Shown piece after piece: positions 1 to 11,910 of a stretch of DNA of 64,000 nt. Position 1 is the stretch's first letter. Each line of letters opens with the position of its first letter. The notes beneath the pieces are model-generated. The model had not been told where the DNA came from, did no database searches, and saw only the letters and a program-made list of their open reading frames with translations. The DNA lies in assembly GCA_963969395.1 (NCBI GenBank), contig OZ017802.1, positions 18,941,410 through 19,005,409 of the forward strand. The letters run 5' to 3'. The stretch comes from Pseudoscleropodium purum (taxonomy: Eukaryota > Streptophyta > Bryopsida > Hypnales > Brachytheciaceae). A program made the position numbers and the translations under genes.

Positions 1-301
1 GTAGGTTTCATTTTTGAATGTAATTTTTATAATTTTTCAAAAATAAATTTCCATATGATTTATTTTTATTGCTAAAGAAATCTCACTATTGGAATTAATT
101 CATTTAAATTTCATTTTAGAGATATGAATAATTTAGATTTTTCTTCTATCTTATACCTTTGTTTGCTTAACAATTTTTTAAAGGATAAAAATTAAATTTT
201 TTGGAATTTATTTTCTATTCTAGACTCTCAATTCAATTCTATAAAAATTTAAAGCTCAAAACTTTTTAGGGCAAAAAATTTTAAGTTAAAAATATTCAAA
301 G

Positions 302-547
302 CATGGTTGTTATAGTGGATGGACGTCAGGTTCACCCGTCTGTTAGAGGTCCCGCCTGTCCAATACAGTCAACACATAGTTGACTTTCTGATAACAAAAA
401 AATAGGCCACGTGGATGCCATGTGGATTAAGGAACATGCTGGGCGTGGACAAGATCGTTAGGGCGCAAAATTAAAGCCGTCCGGTCCGGTTTGCCCATCC
501 GTTCGTCCCGTCCAATGATCCTAACTCGCCCGTTATGACAACCATGG
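302..547. mobile_element. hAT-like MITE (non-autonomous DNA transposon)
   Basis: A GC-richer block in AT-rich DNA is bounded by imperfect terminal inverted repeats: CATGGTTGTTATA at 302 and its near complement TATGACAACCATG ending at 546. TTCAAAG occurs immediately outside both ends (295-301 and 548-554), consistent with a 7-8 base target duplication. The right end read inward (GGTTGTCATAACGGGCGAG) resembles the G-rich termini of plant hAT MITEs. No open frame is present. A CCACGTGG palindrome (G-box core) lies inside at 407-414. The superfamily assignment is inference from duplication length and terminus composition. Confidence 0.62.
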
Positions 548-554
548 TTCAAAG

Positions 555-1330
555 TCAAAAAATCTAATCCCACAAATGAATGTCTTGAAAAAACATGTTT
601 TTTTCACTTTAAATGTAGATATCATGCAATCTGTGTGGTCATTTTCAAACTAATAAGGTATAAGATCCTACAATTAGATGTAAAAAAAAATAATTAAAAT
701 TTTTTTTAAGCTTTTTCTATAGAAATGGCTTTTGGTAGAAAAAAGGCCTTGGTTGTTTAGGGGTTAAAACCTACATTTTGAAGTTTAAAAACATTAAAAT
801 TGCAACTAGTAGGTACATTTATCCTAAACTATGGGACAATATACTTGAACAAATTAACCAAAAATTCCTATGGTTCAATTTCTTGAAAAATAAATATTCA
901 TGAAGATTTTGACCTTGCTCAAGGGACATGTCTTTTGAAGTGGTTTTGAACCTCCAAACGTGAAAGAACCTTACAATAGGGGTTAAAGAAATTGAGGGGT
1001 TAAAGGAAGTGAAGAGTTACATAAGGAAAAAAGAAGCTCCTTGAACAACAAGACCGGTCAAGTCTAATCCGACCTGCAGGAGCACATTCAAACAAAAATA
1101 AAACAAATCCAATGCCACAATCTCCAGACAAGCATTGATTTCATGGGAAACAAATTAACAAAGCGACCCTTCTAGCTAGCTTGAAGGAACCTGTAAGCGG
1201 TCACTAACTCATTACTCGGTACCATAGCTATCGATCAATGACCGCCATACTGATCAAAACTGGGTTCCAAAACAGTACTACGGTATCTGCCGCTACAGAC
1301 TCCAAACAGCTATCCATGACGTACAACTCA
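555..1330. other. Gene-free AT-rich stretch downstream of AP2 block
   Basis: No credible open frame is seen on either strand. Bases around 655-710 (AGATCCTACAATTAGATG followed by A and T runs) resemble the distal edge of the dispersed repeat family described at 6.3, 18.3 and 60.6 kb. The remainder up to 1330 probably includes the 3' untranslated region of the minus-strand AP2 gene. Confidence 0.35.
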
Positions 1331-1368
1331 CTCAGGTGAAATTAGTTCTTTCAATCATATTCTTGAAT

Positions 1369-2141
1369 TCAGAGAAGAGAATACGATCCTTCCCTACTCG
1401 GTACCTGAAATTCAAGTTGCGCCCCAGCATCCAACTTCTGCTCTTGCGTTTCCTCGTGACGAAGAAACAATAGTCCTCGATCGTAAGCCTTTCCAGCATC
1501 CTCCTCGCTCGCAAACTTCCCAAAATCATAATACACCTTCCCTTCCTTGTACGTGTGTGCAGTCTTCGCTTGGAACAAATTCCCCTTGGCCCTCGTAATG
1601 ACATAAACTCCCTTCATGGAGCTGCTGCCTGTAGAGAAACGGTTTGAATATCGACGAAACTGCCACACAAAGTCCCGGAGGTCCCAATCCTTGCATTCTT
1701 CCATGAACTTGGCATGGCGAGACTCCGGAGAGTTGAGTACGGGTACCACCCCTTTGGTCTCAAAGAGATTGAGGGCCGCCCTGTCGTGCACATCTTGGGC
1801 TTCCTGTTTGGTGCGATACAGGCCCAAGTAGATCTGTAAGCCTGGCTTTGAGCGGCCCGGGATGCGAACGTCTGGGAACCATAAGTTGGACTCATAGAGC
1901 CCCTCGTTTTCGCAAACCCCGATGGTGTTCGGATCGAGGGCGTGCCGTTTCTGCGAGGACGCATGGGAGCGTCCGGTCCCGATGTCGGTGGCTGGGGTGG
2001 GTTGTCGTTGTCTTGCGGACCATTCACCACAGATACCGCCGGGATCGGCAGGTCTGCAACTAAGCGAATGCACCTTGCAGTGGTGTCTGTTGGTGGAGGT
2101 GGAGGCATCCGCGACTGGAGAGTTGAAGGTTTCGGATGTAA
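1369..2141 (-). CDS. AP2-domain transcription factor, double AP2 domain, 5' end unresolved
   Basis: A single open frame carries two divergent AP2 DNA-binding domains joined by a linker, the layout of the AP2/AINTEGUMENTA-like subfamily. The first domain includes GVCENEGLYESNLW, then IYLGLYRTKQEAQDVHDRAA. The linker DLRDFVWQFRRYSNRFSTGS matches the EFV-LRR-S-GFSRG type linker of the family. The second domain runs from MKGVYV to YYDFGKFASEEDAGKAYDRG. Both domains keep the (E/Q)A...DRA helix signature but have lost several usual YRGV/WVAEIR residues, so DNA contact may be altered. The stop is near 1369. Base 2141 follows a good acceptor (AACTTCAG). The frame has no upstream in-frame ATG, so at least one 5' exon is missing from this model, or the gene is damaged. 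A nearby ATG exon (2194-2217, donor GTAAGT) splices in phase into a different, proline-rich frame. Family: confident. Functional status: uncertain. Confidence 0.72.
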
Positions 2142-2193
2142 CTGAAGTTTCAATGACAAAACGAATCAATCAGTGTGATGAACTGAAACTTAC

Positions 2194-2217
2194 AATATGC
2201 AGCAGCTTCGTTGTCAT
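2194..2217 (-). other. Candidate short first exon beside AP2 block
   Basis: On the minus strand ATG ACA ACG AAG CTG CTG CAT ATT ends at a strong GTAAGT donor. The acceptor at 2142 is 52 bases on, so the intron would be very short. Joining the two gives a continuous 150-residue-scale proline-rich frame that runs across the AP2 block out of AP2 register, so it does not supply the AP2 start unless a one-base shift is involved. Confidence 0.3.
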
Positions 2218-2797
2218 GGTCAGATTGATCACGAGAACTACAAGGAGAAATCATGTGACATATATAAGATATTGGTCAGTGATCAACTAAGTCAATACTG
2301 CCTCCTCCAGTGTTAGTGCTCACTTCCCAAAACTGAAGTCTGGGATCATAAACCAAATATGAACTACTTAGTAACTAGTAAACCACATGTTTATGGAGAA
2401 CTTTCTATTGTAGAAGACAAAGGGTCATGACGACGCAGCATTCTAGATTGAATTGGACCAGTATTCTTTCACGCACTACAGGAAATCAATCTTCATAATT
2501 TAATTCAATATGTTCAAGGTTGCAATTGCAGAACTAGAAGCAAGCACCTGAAAACCCTCGTTTGCTTATTTTGAATCTGAAAGGCATTGATTTGCATCGT
2601 TGAAGTCAAGGTTGATCAAATGAATATACTCATCTTCTCAAGACTGTAGAGTTCTTGGGATTGTTCAGCCATTCGTAAACCCTAAACCCACGAAGCAACA
2701 GCTTCTTAGGTTCCGGATCAAAGGCAGACCGTGACATAGTTACTACCGTATCCTAAGTTCCTATATATAGTTCATATTATGCATTGAACTATGTTTG

Positions 2798-3240
2798 GTA
2801 GCTTAATTAAGATAATGTGCTTCGGGACTCTGTTTTTTAAACTACGGGATGTTTCACTAGGGATTCCACTTATATACAAGAAACGATTTTAGAGATGAAG
2901 AATAATCGAGCAGTCATTTCATATGCATCAGTCCGTGTCGTCGCGTAATCAACTTGTCTACAATCATGTGACTCACAGAGAGATTATACTTGCAACTTTC
3001 CTGAAAACTTCCAAGATTAGTAGCTTAGTTCAGATGATGTGATATGCGACTCTGTTTCTTTAACTTACGGGATGTTTCACTTGGGGCTCTACATATATAC
3101 AGCAAGCGATTTCAGAGATGATGAGCAAACGAGCAGTCATATAATAAATGAGTTCGTGCTGCAGATTGCGGACTAACTTCTCTACATTGGTCATCTGATC
3201 CACACGGAGATTATCATTGTACATTTCCTGAAATCCTGAA
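2798..3240. repeat. Tandem duplication, period about 222 bases
   Basis: The segment beginning GTAGCTTAATTAAGATAATG at 2798 recurs diverged at 3020 as GTAGCTTAGTTCAGATGATG. Both continue through a GACTCTGTTT, ACGGGATGTTTCACT and CGAGCAGTCAT series in the same order. The copies lie in the presumed leader/intron region of the minus-strand AP2 gene. No coding role is evident. Confidence 0.65.
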
Positions 3241-3582
3241 GTAGCCTGAATTCTTTTAATTGGCAATAGAAAATTCCATAAAAAGCGACAAACAGAACAC
3301 ATCTAGCCATGGTCACGGATTTCCAAAAAGACAACACTCGAAACCGAGATTGGCAATCCGGGAACCAGAGATCATCTCCTCCGCGAAGAAGCTCGTCGTA
3401 GAGTGTAAATGAATTAAGAATTCTTATGGATAGAAAAATGCAATGGAAATCCATATGCGTACTTCTTCCTTCAAGTATTGGGCGCACTTACGGACGTTGA
3501 GAAACAAGGCTTCACAAACAATCAGAATCAAGACAACCAAGTACGCACCTCGCTGGAAAGGCAGATGGTCTGCGGTGGACGA

Positions 3583-3636
3583 AAATTCAAATCCGGCAGC
3601 AAATTTAAGTCCGGCAGCAAATTCAAATCCGGCAGC
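3583..3636. repeat. Three-copy 18-base minisatellite
   Basis: AAATTCAAATCCGGCAGC is repeated three times head to tail with one or two substitutions. It keeps a frame open on both strands, but no surrounding gene is recognised. Confidence 0.8.
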
Positions 3637-4440
3637 AGCGTCTTCCTTTTGCTCCCGGCCATCTTTTCGTTCAGTAAATGCTCCCCGTTTGCAAAAAAGT
3701 CAGCAAGGGCTATGGAATGTTCATACAGTTGTGCAGTTGTACAACTATTAAGTTTCAGTCTGGCCTACACAAAGAGCAAGTCGCCTAAGCAATCGCGAAT
3801 AGTAAAATGCTATAATATCATTAAAGTTGGATGCAATTGCTTAGTCCTGAGGTGGAACTGAGCTTTGCTGGAGATTTTGCACGATCAGACTCATGAAAAC
3901 TAAACGAGCACCTAAGCAACAATCGGTTTGCAATTAGAGGTAGCAAAAAACATTGACAACAAATTAGCTTTTCAGCTAAAGTACGCGTCCGCCTAATAAA
4001 AGCATAGTGTAGCGATTCCGATAATCGAATTGTATCATCGTTGAACAGTGCCTCGATCAAAGTACGACACAATGCCTGCTCAAGCTCCATTACATTGCAA
4101 ACAGATTGGAACACAAAAAGAATGCACATCGATCCTTCTCCTAAATCAGAGGATCCGGAGCTGGGAAGACAACCCCGACTTAAAATTCTATAAGATGATG
4201 ACTCCATCGTCTTCCAGCGCGGTAATTATAGTGATCCGGCAACCAATTGCAATGTGCAAACAGATGGATTAGAACACAAGATTACGAAGAACAAGCCAAA
4301 AGCAAAAGGGAGGTGCAACCGGTACTCACACGGAAAGGTAGCCTTCCACCTCCAAATCACAACTTCCAGCTCTAAGTTCAACGATAAGAGAGCAAACTGA
4401 AGAGACTTATGAACAAGTGATTTGGGAAGAGGCGAGGTGG

Positions 4441-4449
4441 GTTTTTATA
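4441..4449 (-). promoter_or_regulatory. Probable TATA box of the minus-strand (AP2) transcript
   Basis: Read on the minus strand the site is TATAAAAAC, followed by a pyrimidine-rich stretch and, about 120 bases on, a donor-like CCGT/GTGAGT near 4330. No other minus-strand gene lies between here and the AP2 block, so I infer a long leader with introns. A distance of more than 2 kb makes the link uncertain. Confidence 0.33.
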
Positions 4450-5329
4450 CCGAAGTCGTAACGACGATCCATGGTCTCATCCGTACTACCGAGGCGCTCA
4501 TGGTTTGAGTCCTGCTACCGAGGCTACGAATTTTACTACCATGACTTCAGTTGCAATGAAGAATTGATAAACTTTACTACCCAGGTTTAGTTTCTCCTTG
4601 CTACTGAGTGGAGCATGGTGTGAATGGAACCCTAGCTTGAGTGCTAGAATAGACTTTACTTTGTCAATTTTATTAGAATGATGGACAAATATAAAATTCC
4701 ACATTTTTTATTCTTGTTTTAGGGTGCATGGTCTCAAGTGTAAATCTTTGTCATTAGCAATTTTTGGTGGGACAAATTGCATCAATTAACAATATTGACA
4801 ATTTACTACAAAGGCATGGTATTGCATAAAACTAAAAAGCTTACCATTGAGATGTCTACTATAACACCACAAGTGAAAAGATGTAGAGTGTCACATGTTC
4901 AAAAATGTCATTGTGGCTTATTTTGGCTTTTTATTAATACCACTCTAAGTTGGAATGGCGTTAAACATCCATTAATATGAAGTCACACCTTGCATACAAT
5001 ATGCCAAAGTATTTCTTTTGCAAAAAATTTGAAAATAATGACTCTAAGCAGTGAAAATTGTATATTGAAGATGATTATTGCAAATTAGTAGTTTCAAAGT
5101 TCTAACCTCTATCAAATTTCCAATTAATTTCTAAAATTCTTTAATAGGAAAAAACGATTTTAGAAAAATATGTGACATGTCCAACTTTAAAGGTTTGAAA
5201 TTTGGTGTATTAAATTGATTAATTAGATTATAAACAATTAGGACTTAAAAACTGAAATGTAAAAGAAATGGCCTCCTATTGGACAAGTAGTAAATGATCT
5301 TTAAAAGAAAGTTTATTTTAGAATAGTAA

Positions 5330-5665
5330 GTCCAAAACTACCCGCAAACTAAAAATCCTCATAATTTTTGACTTATTGATCGAAATGGAATAATTCAAAG
5401 CTTTTTATGTATAGATAAAGATAATAAACCAATTTCAAATTTTAACTTTTGAAATAAGTGATTTTTTTAGAGCTGACCGAGTTGACATCTAAACAACATA
5501 TTGCTTAATAACTTTTGACTTGTATTTCCAAATGTCTTGCAATTTGACACACTAAAAGATATTCCTTGTGAAAAACTTTGGGCTAAAATAAATCAAATCT
5601 CCGCTCATAGGTACTTGCCCATAAAATTTATAATGCCAAAAACACCATGCTGGTCCTTTAGGGGT
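5330..5665 (-). repeat. Inverted partial copy of the CCCCTAAAGGACC dispersed repeat
   Basis: The minus strand from 5665 begins TTAACCCCTAAAGGACCAGC and continues with sequence matching the plus-strand copies at 6340 and 18340, including the block around ATTGATCAAAATGGAATGATTC. It is in the opposite orientation to the larger copies. No coding capacity is seen. Confidence 0.6.
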
Positions 5666-6339
5666 TAATGATAGAGGTACTCAAATTATTTCAATTTTTT
5701 TCTAAATTAGTTTAGTTGGTAAAAGAGATTTTTTATAATATGTCACACTTGCAGTTTTGGGGGGTTTTAGTACTATTGAGTACCTTTTTCATGAAGAGTG
5801 ACATTAAGAAAATGGATAGTCTAGGTCTTCAAATAGAAATACATGCTCTTCAAAGAGCATTTTCACAAAGCATATTCCAAATGTTTTTTTGAAATGCTTC
5901 AAACAATGTTACAATTATCACAAATTTATGAACAATTAGAGAAGTTTTTCTAGTGACTCCTAGTACTAAAAAGTGCTTTGAGTTGTCAACAATGGACACT
6001 TTTTTTTTATTAATTTTTCACTCACCTTTACTATTTCTTAAAAATGAAAATGTAGAAACCTCATTTTCTACTTAAAATAGAGGACTCCGGATGCCAATAG
6101 TACTCAAGGGTATACATTAGGACTCTTTAGTACTTGTAGAACGGCCTACAATGTTTCATCTTCCATACCTCTCATAGTATTCCAATGTAATCGTAGGACT
6201 CATAATATTGATACCATGAAAACCAGAAACACAACAAATAGTCAAATAGGACAAGTGTTTCTTGCAAGCACCCACATGTAAAGATTATATATATCATAAA
6301 ACCAAAACAATCATTTCAAGTGCCATTCACCAATTGGCA

Positions 6340-7215
6340 GTTTTTAACTGCTAAAGGACCAAGCTACATTTTTTGGCTATATAAAAATTTTAGTCAAGTA
6401 CATGTGACTAGAGATTTTTATATTTTTGACCAAAATTTTAAGAAGAAATGAGAATAGAGAATATCTTTAGAATGCACTAAATTTTATAACATTTGAAAAT
6501 AGGAGTGAAAAATTATAGCCTAACATGTTTGTTTTTTTGGTAAATAGTTAAATTGGGTGATTTGGATAGTTAAAAAAAATGAACTTTTACAGAAATAAAA
6601 ATTTGAAATTGGTTTTCTAGAATTATGTATACATAGAAAGCTTTGAATCATCCCATTTTGATCAAAAGTTATGAGAATTTTTTGTTTGTGCGCAATTATG
6701 GATATTCTATTCTAAAATAAACTTTGAAGTCCTCTATCTTACTCAATTTTCAATATTTTTGAAAAATAAATAAATCATAGGATGTATATAATTGTTTATT
6801 TCAACATTCCAAGTTTCCAACCATATGAATTGGCATTTTTCAATTCCATAATTCATTCTTAACATTTTGGTATTTTGAATCATTCTCTACTATAATTGTA
6901 TACTTACAATTTTTTCCCTATATGTTGTACAATTCCAAGTGACTTGAAAATTTTCTAGTATGTGAATAACTTGTCTAACTTGAATAACTTGTCTAAGGAA
7001 AAGAATCCAACAAAGCACCATCTTTTGAACATTTTTTTGTAGAAAAGTGAGGTTGTGAAGTGCAGTTGCCTTGTTTTTTGGAAGGCCAATTTAATGATTT
7101 CAACAAATTTGAATGCCTATATCTTGCAATTTACATGGTGAAAATTTTTGAAATTTTTATTACATGTTCACAGGTTATTATACTACAAAAAATTATATAG
7201 CATTTCAGGGACCAT
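6340..7215 (+). repeat. Dispersed repeat, copy A
   Basis: The copy starts at GCTAAAGGACCAAGC. It contains AAGCTTTGAATCATCCCATTTTGATC, ACTTTGAAGTCCTCTATC and a GAAGTGCAGTTGCCTTG segment, and ends near the ACATGTTCACAGG block. The same markers occur in the same order at 18340-19260 and 60565-61430 and partly at 45010-45600. The sequence is non-coding and AT-rich. It has no LTR or terminal inverted repeat that I can see. Confidence 0.7.
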
Positions 7216-7762
7216 ATAGACTTAGTCCTATATATTATATATAAAAAATTATCTTTGAATCAAACAAATCCTATTGTTTAATTCATGTGGATTTAAAAAA
7301 AAATTGATAGTAAATCAAATAATAATTTCTCTAGAGAATGACCATCTTCATATCTAATGTTGTTACAATAGAAAAATTAATTTTAAAATTTTTTGTTTTA
7401 TTTTTTATTTTTTAATAAATTATAATGAAAATTATCAATTTTCTTGCATTTTAAATATTCGTACTTCTCCTACTCAAAAAACTAATCTATATTTTTTAAG
7501 GTATTGATTCTTAAAAGGTCTTAAAATTCACTTATACATTCTAAATTATTTTAAATTATATTCTAAATCTAAAATGCTCCAAAAATGATAGCAATTAGCA
7601 AATACAAGACCAAAATGCGACAAATTGTAAGATTGTCTTTTGCAAATATACAATTTTAAGTTGTTATTCTTTGTATCACAAGCAAATAATTCCAATAAGT
7701 ACATTTTCTTTATGCAACATTTACAACATATTACGTTTACATGAGTTCTTTTTATTTTGTAA

Positions 7763-7767
7763 ATACA

Positions 7768-7843
<76 letters not shown>

Positions 7844-7852
7844 CATATATAT
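7763..7852. repeat. Compound microsatellite (ATAC)n(AT)n
   Basis: About nine ATAC units run into roughly 22 AT units and then a few more ATAC-like units. The apparent open frames on both strands here are simple-sequence artefacts. Confidence 0.97.
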
Positions 7853-8757
7853 TATTTATTTATTTATTTATAATTTCTAACTATTGAATTGTTTTATCTA
7901 TCACTTTTTAAATTAAATTGAAAAATATCAATGAAGATTGGAAAAACATTATAATGTTTTTTTTATATTTATATTGTTTTGAATCTAAATATCTTGTAAT
8001 GTCTCTATAAAGTCAATAACTGCTTTTTGACTCTTTTATTTTGAATTATAAATTTATAATGTTACTATTTAAACAAAATGGCTCTTACAATCTCAATCTA
8101 AAAGGTATCTATATTCAATTCACAATATCATAAGTTGCCTAAATATAATATGTAATAAGAATTTTTTTTTTTAAATCTCAATTTTTTAATATTGAATACA
8201 AACAATGGTTTTTTAAATATTGAAGGTGCAAAGTTCAAACACCATTCAAAATTTAAGCCAACAAACTAGTAAATAAATAATTATAAAATTTTAAAAATTT
8301 TAAATTTTTTTTGGTTCATTCTAATACATACCATCATTAGGTCTAATTATTAGATGTCAAGATATTCAAAATAACTTATATCATACTATGATAACAATAA
8401 AAAAATGTTCATTAACATATACTTTGGAATGGAGTCAACATGATATAATGAATTTTTATTTCTCAATAATAATCAGGTTTAATTAAATCCATGAACATTC
8501 AACTATTTACAAATGATAATTAGAGCTTATTAAATTCATCAATATTCAAGTGCTTTAAGATTTTGAAAGTGTTTTAAATAGAAATAATAATCATAATCTA
8601 ATATCTGAAAATTTAAAATAATAAGTTTATAAAGATAATAAATTTAAAATATATATGAAGTGAAATACACTAAGTTAAATATTACAATAAAAGATAAGAG
8701 TAAAATAAACTTTTTAGAAAGTATCTTCTATTATCTTACATTATTGTTGTCAAGATT
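7853..8757. other. AT-rich gene-free DNA
   Basis: There are frequent stops in all frames and no recognised protein, RNA or strong repeat apart from short A/T runs. I see nothing else supportable here. Confidence 0.5.
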
Positions 8758-8758
8758 T

Positions 8759-8795
<37 letters not shown>
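8759..8795. repeat. (TA)n followed by (GA)n microsatellite
   Basis: About eleven TA units are followed by about eight GA units. The GA tract heads a block (to about 8905) that recurs at 13182-13308 beside a second GA tract. Confidence 0.95.
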
Positions 8796-8873
8796 GACAA
8801 TAACATAACATCCCATTTTCAAGGCACTTTCTAGATAATTTATGGCGAAATTTGAAATATGGTATGATTATCA

Positions 8874-9446
8874 TCATCCGGCATTTTGCAGGCAAACTGA
8901 CACTTTAAGCATGAACTTGACAACATCCAAGAGATTATCCGGTCTAGTGAAGGGAATGGACTCAAAGCATTTTGTAATGTCCGCTACATAGACGTCATGT
9001 ATCTCAAATGGTAAATTCAGAGTGACTTGCAAATTAGAGTCAACCATCCAAAAGATGGAAGTATCTATACCAAGAAACCTCTTATAGCTAGAAACCGTTT
9101 TCAATGCCCAAGCCCAAAATGAATCGAGGACCTTCATGGTGGCAATTGTTAAGATGGTGTCAACATTAGTATAGACTATATGGAATGCATTTGTAAGCCA
9201 ATGGTATTTAAGCTTATGTTGTTTGAAGGTAGCCATAAGGAATGGAAGAGTAGAATGCTTGGGGGGAGCCTCTAGCAACAAGTCTAGTATGGCTTCTTTA
9301 ACTCTGTCAAAGACTAAGGTGGGCATATTCCAATTAATCCTGGACTTGCAAAGAGTGAGATCTTCATTGGACAAATGCATGAATGCTTGGAGCCTAATAT
9401 TTAATGCAAATGAAGCATGGGTTATTACTTGCTTTATCCAATCCAA
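8874..9446 (-). pseudogene. Reverse-transcriptase-like fragment
   Basis: This is a 190-codon open frame. It contains LPFLMATFKQHKLKYHWLTN, resembling the P-K-HK-P--WR-I-N region of reverse transcriptases. Toward its end is VADITKCFESIPF, a plausible RT motif A with D and F spaced as expected. The frame stops before any YxDD catalytic box, so it cannot be an active polymerase. Upstream (higher coordinates) the same reading continues through several stops and frame changes, including ASNNPCFICIKY near 9394-9430, showing decay of a longer protein. The RT clade cannot be settled from this fragment. The identification rests on motif resemblance only. Confidence 0.5.
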
Positions 9447-9992
9447 ATATATATAAATGTGACAGTAGCCACTTGAGCTTGTTCATCACGACTGGGTGTG
9501 AGAACAAAGCAGGGCCTGAGGACTTGAATCTAAATCGATTAGCGCAATATGCTCTACTTATCTTATCAACATAGAGAGATCGGCAGTATACAGATGCCTT
9601 AGATAATTCAAGTCCATAATCATGTAATCTCAACAGTTGGTAAAGCCGAGTGAAAGCTTTGACAACTACATAATAGCCTTATTCATGTCTGTAGGGGATA
9701 AAAGAATATGGTTTAGCCCTTGTTGTAGTGTAGAGCGCAACAAGGGATTCTATATGATCAAAAGATCCATTGATCGGACATGTGGGAATGGTATTGTCAC
9801 CTCCGAGCATTCAGTGGTTGTAAGAGGATCACGAAAAGATTGGAAACGACAAACAAAATTACACACACAATTATCCTCCAAATCAAGTAAATGGATGAAC
9901 GAGAAATGTTTAAATACATCTGAAGGTTTGTAGACATAAGTAGCCAGATTCCGATCATATGACTAAGGAAATGCAGTATTGTCTACATTGAC

Positions 9993-11910
9993 TTAATCAG
10001 CTAAGCCAAAATGGGAAAGAACTTCCTTGAAAACTTGGCGTAAAAGGATCCATTCTATAGCACAGCTACAATAAAATACTGGTAGATACTTGATTCCTTG
10101 CATTTGGTTGACACGGTGCAGTTGGAGCCTCGCATACGTATCATGGGTGATAACCCGATCATGTGCTTCTGCCACAGATGAGGGTGCACATTTAGTTATC
10201 TATGGTATTTCAATCGAGAAAACGGCCCTTCATTGAGGATCGCTCAAATCGGGATGTTGTCTTAGCTATGGATGATCCTTCATTACTTGACAGAGTTGGA
10301 GACGTAATATGTAGCTGGGAGACCTTAGTGATCAACACTCGTGAGTAGGCAGGGTGTCCGAACTCCATAGGAGAAATCTACAGAGATTTGTGAGGATGGT
10401 TCATGTTCCTATATGTAGGACTAGTGAACACAAAAGCATCAATTGGACCTAGCGATTGATGCATTTGCCGTGCATAGGAAGATGCTCGTTGATACTGTTG
10501 TGGTAATGGGGCTAATTGAGGCAATGGTCGAAATCATTGATTGTAATCACCTTGACCACCTTTGGTCATGCTACGAGGAGCGCTACGAGGTTGGAGTGGA
10601 GTAGCAACAACATCCATGTTGCCAAGAGGCACATTACAATTAATGCTCATACGTGAATGTTTGTTTGAGTTGCTAGTACTTGGATTGGCTACAGAAAAGC
10701 TTATTGGCTTAATCCATTGCTCAATCTTCCTAGTGCCAACACTAGGTGGGTGGTTTGCTAACAGATAGGCATTCAAATTAGTAGCGAACTGAAGTGCCGC
10801 CTCCAACGTCATATCATGTATATATTAGAAGGTGACCTGGTGACACATAGCCACTCTCACCGCGTCACTAAGCCAAATAATAAATGCCCTCAATTTGATA
10901 GATAAGGTGGGGTATTCATCGTCAAAGAACACATGGAGATTATTCACCATGAACCATATGGCCTAGTCAAACCACATAACATCACCTCTATAGCCCTTGG
11001 ACAAATCTGGTTTGTACATGCAGCGGACGTAGGGCCATTGGGAATTCCAAATAGCTGAGGAATATTTTTCTATCCTCCCATAATTAGTATTAAGGGACTA
11101 TTTTGTATGAATGTGTACCTCTAGCGAGTGGCACTTTTGGTGGTCATACATAACCAGTGGGAATGCACTCGGTATAGGTTGTCCCTCATGGAGAATGCCA
11201 ATATTGTGTATCGCCTTAGTCTTCAAGGCCTCAACCTTAGATGGTTGCATGTTTATCCATATACGCCACATTGGCATAGAAATGGGTGCAAGCAAATTTA
11301 TATTGGAGAGACTCTAGCACCTATGGACTCTAGTCACAACTTGAGCTTCGATAGTGCGAGAAGAGGTGAGGGGAACTATAGATCCCTTGCCCGAAGCCAT
11401 TAGTAGTGCTTAGTCCTTTTCTACTTGCAATGCTTGAATGGTTTCCACCAAATCCTCAAGAGCCGCTTTTTGGATAGGTGCGATGTTTAGACCGCACAAA
11501 AATGGATGGTTGATAGCTATAGATTGGCCTGAGATTGGCATCAGTTTTGAAGAACCTTCGTGTAGATTAGCAGCCTTGAGAGTTGAGTCCACTAATACAA
11601 TGTCCTTCTCAGCACGCAACAATTCCTCATTCTTCTAATTGAACATTTTAGCTAGTTGGGTGTGAGTAGTGCGTAGTTACATCAGAGCCTTAGCCACCGA
11701 GTCACAGATTGTGAGGTTGAGGATTAGTGTCCATTGGGATAAGTCCAATGTAGAAAGCAACAAAGGTGCATGTTCACCTTCATCATCGCAGTCGAATAGG
11801 GCCGCTTTATCTTGGTCTTGGATAAATTTATGAGTTTCCTCTGTGTTGAGTGATGCAAGTGTCACATGGATTGCAGGAGCAGGACTCGAAAGGGGATCTA
11901 TATACCCCAT
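9993..11910 (-). mobile_element. Degenerate retroelement body (Gag-like and linker remnants)
   Basis: Minus-strand open segments at 11677-11910, 11410-11622, 11098-11295, 10534-10812 and 9993-10175 follow one another in the orientation of the RT-like fragment and are separated by single stops or shifts. They read as one decayed protein: an N-terminal acidic part, a middle with LHEGQPIPSAFPLVMYDHQK, and later a Ser/Asn-rich and basic part near 10534-10812. The order before an RT remnant suggests a Gag-like protein, but no zinc knuckle was found. Target duplications and LTRs were not identified. Confidence 0.4.

Noticed and set aside
3821..4207. 128-codon minus-strand frame (MESSSYRILSRG...) as an AP2 first exon
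   Set aside because: No donor joins it in phase with the AP2 block and it shows no transcription-factor features.
7546..7880. Open frames on both strands rich in Tyr-Ile
   Set aside because: They are translations of the (ATAC)n(AT)n microsatellite.
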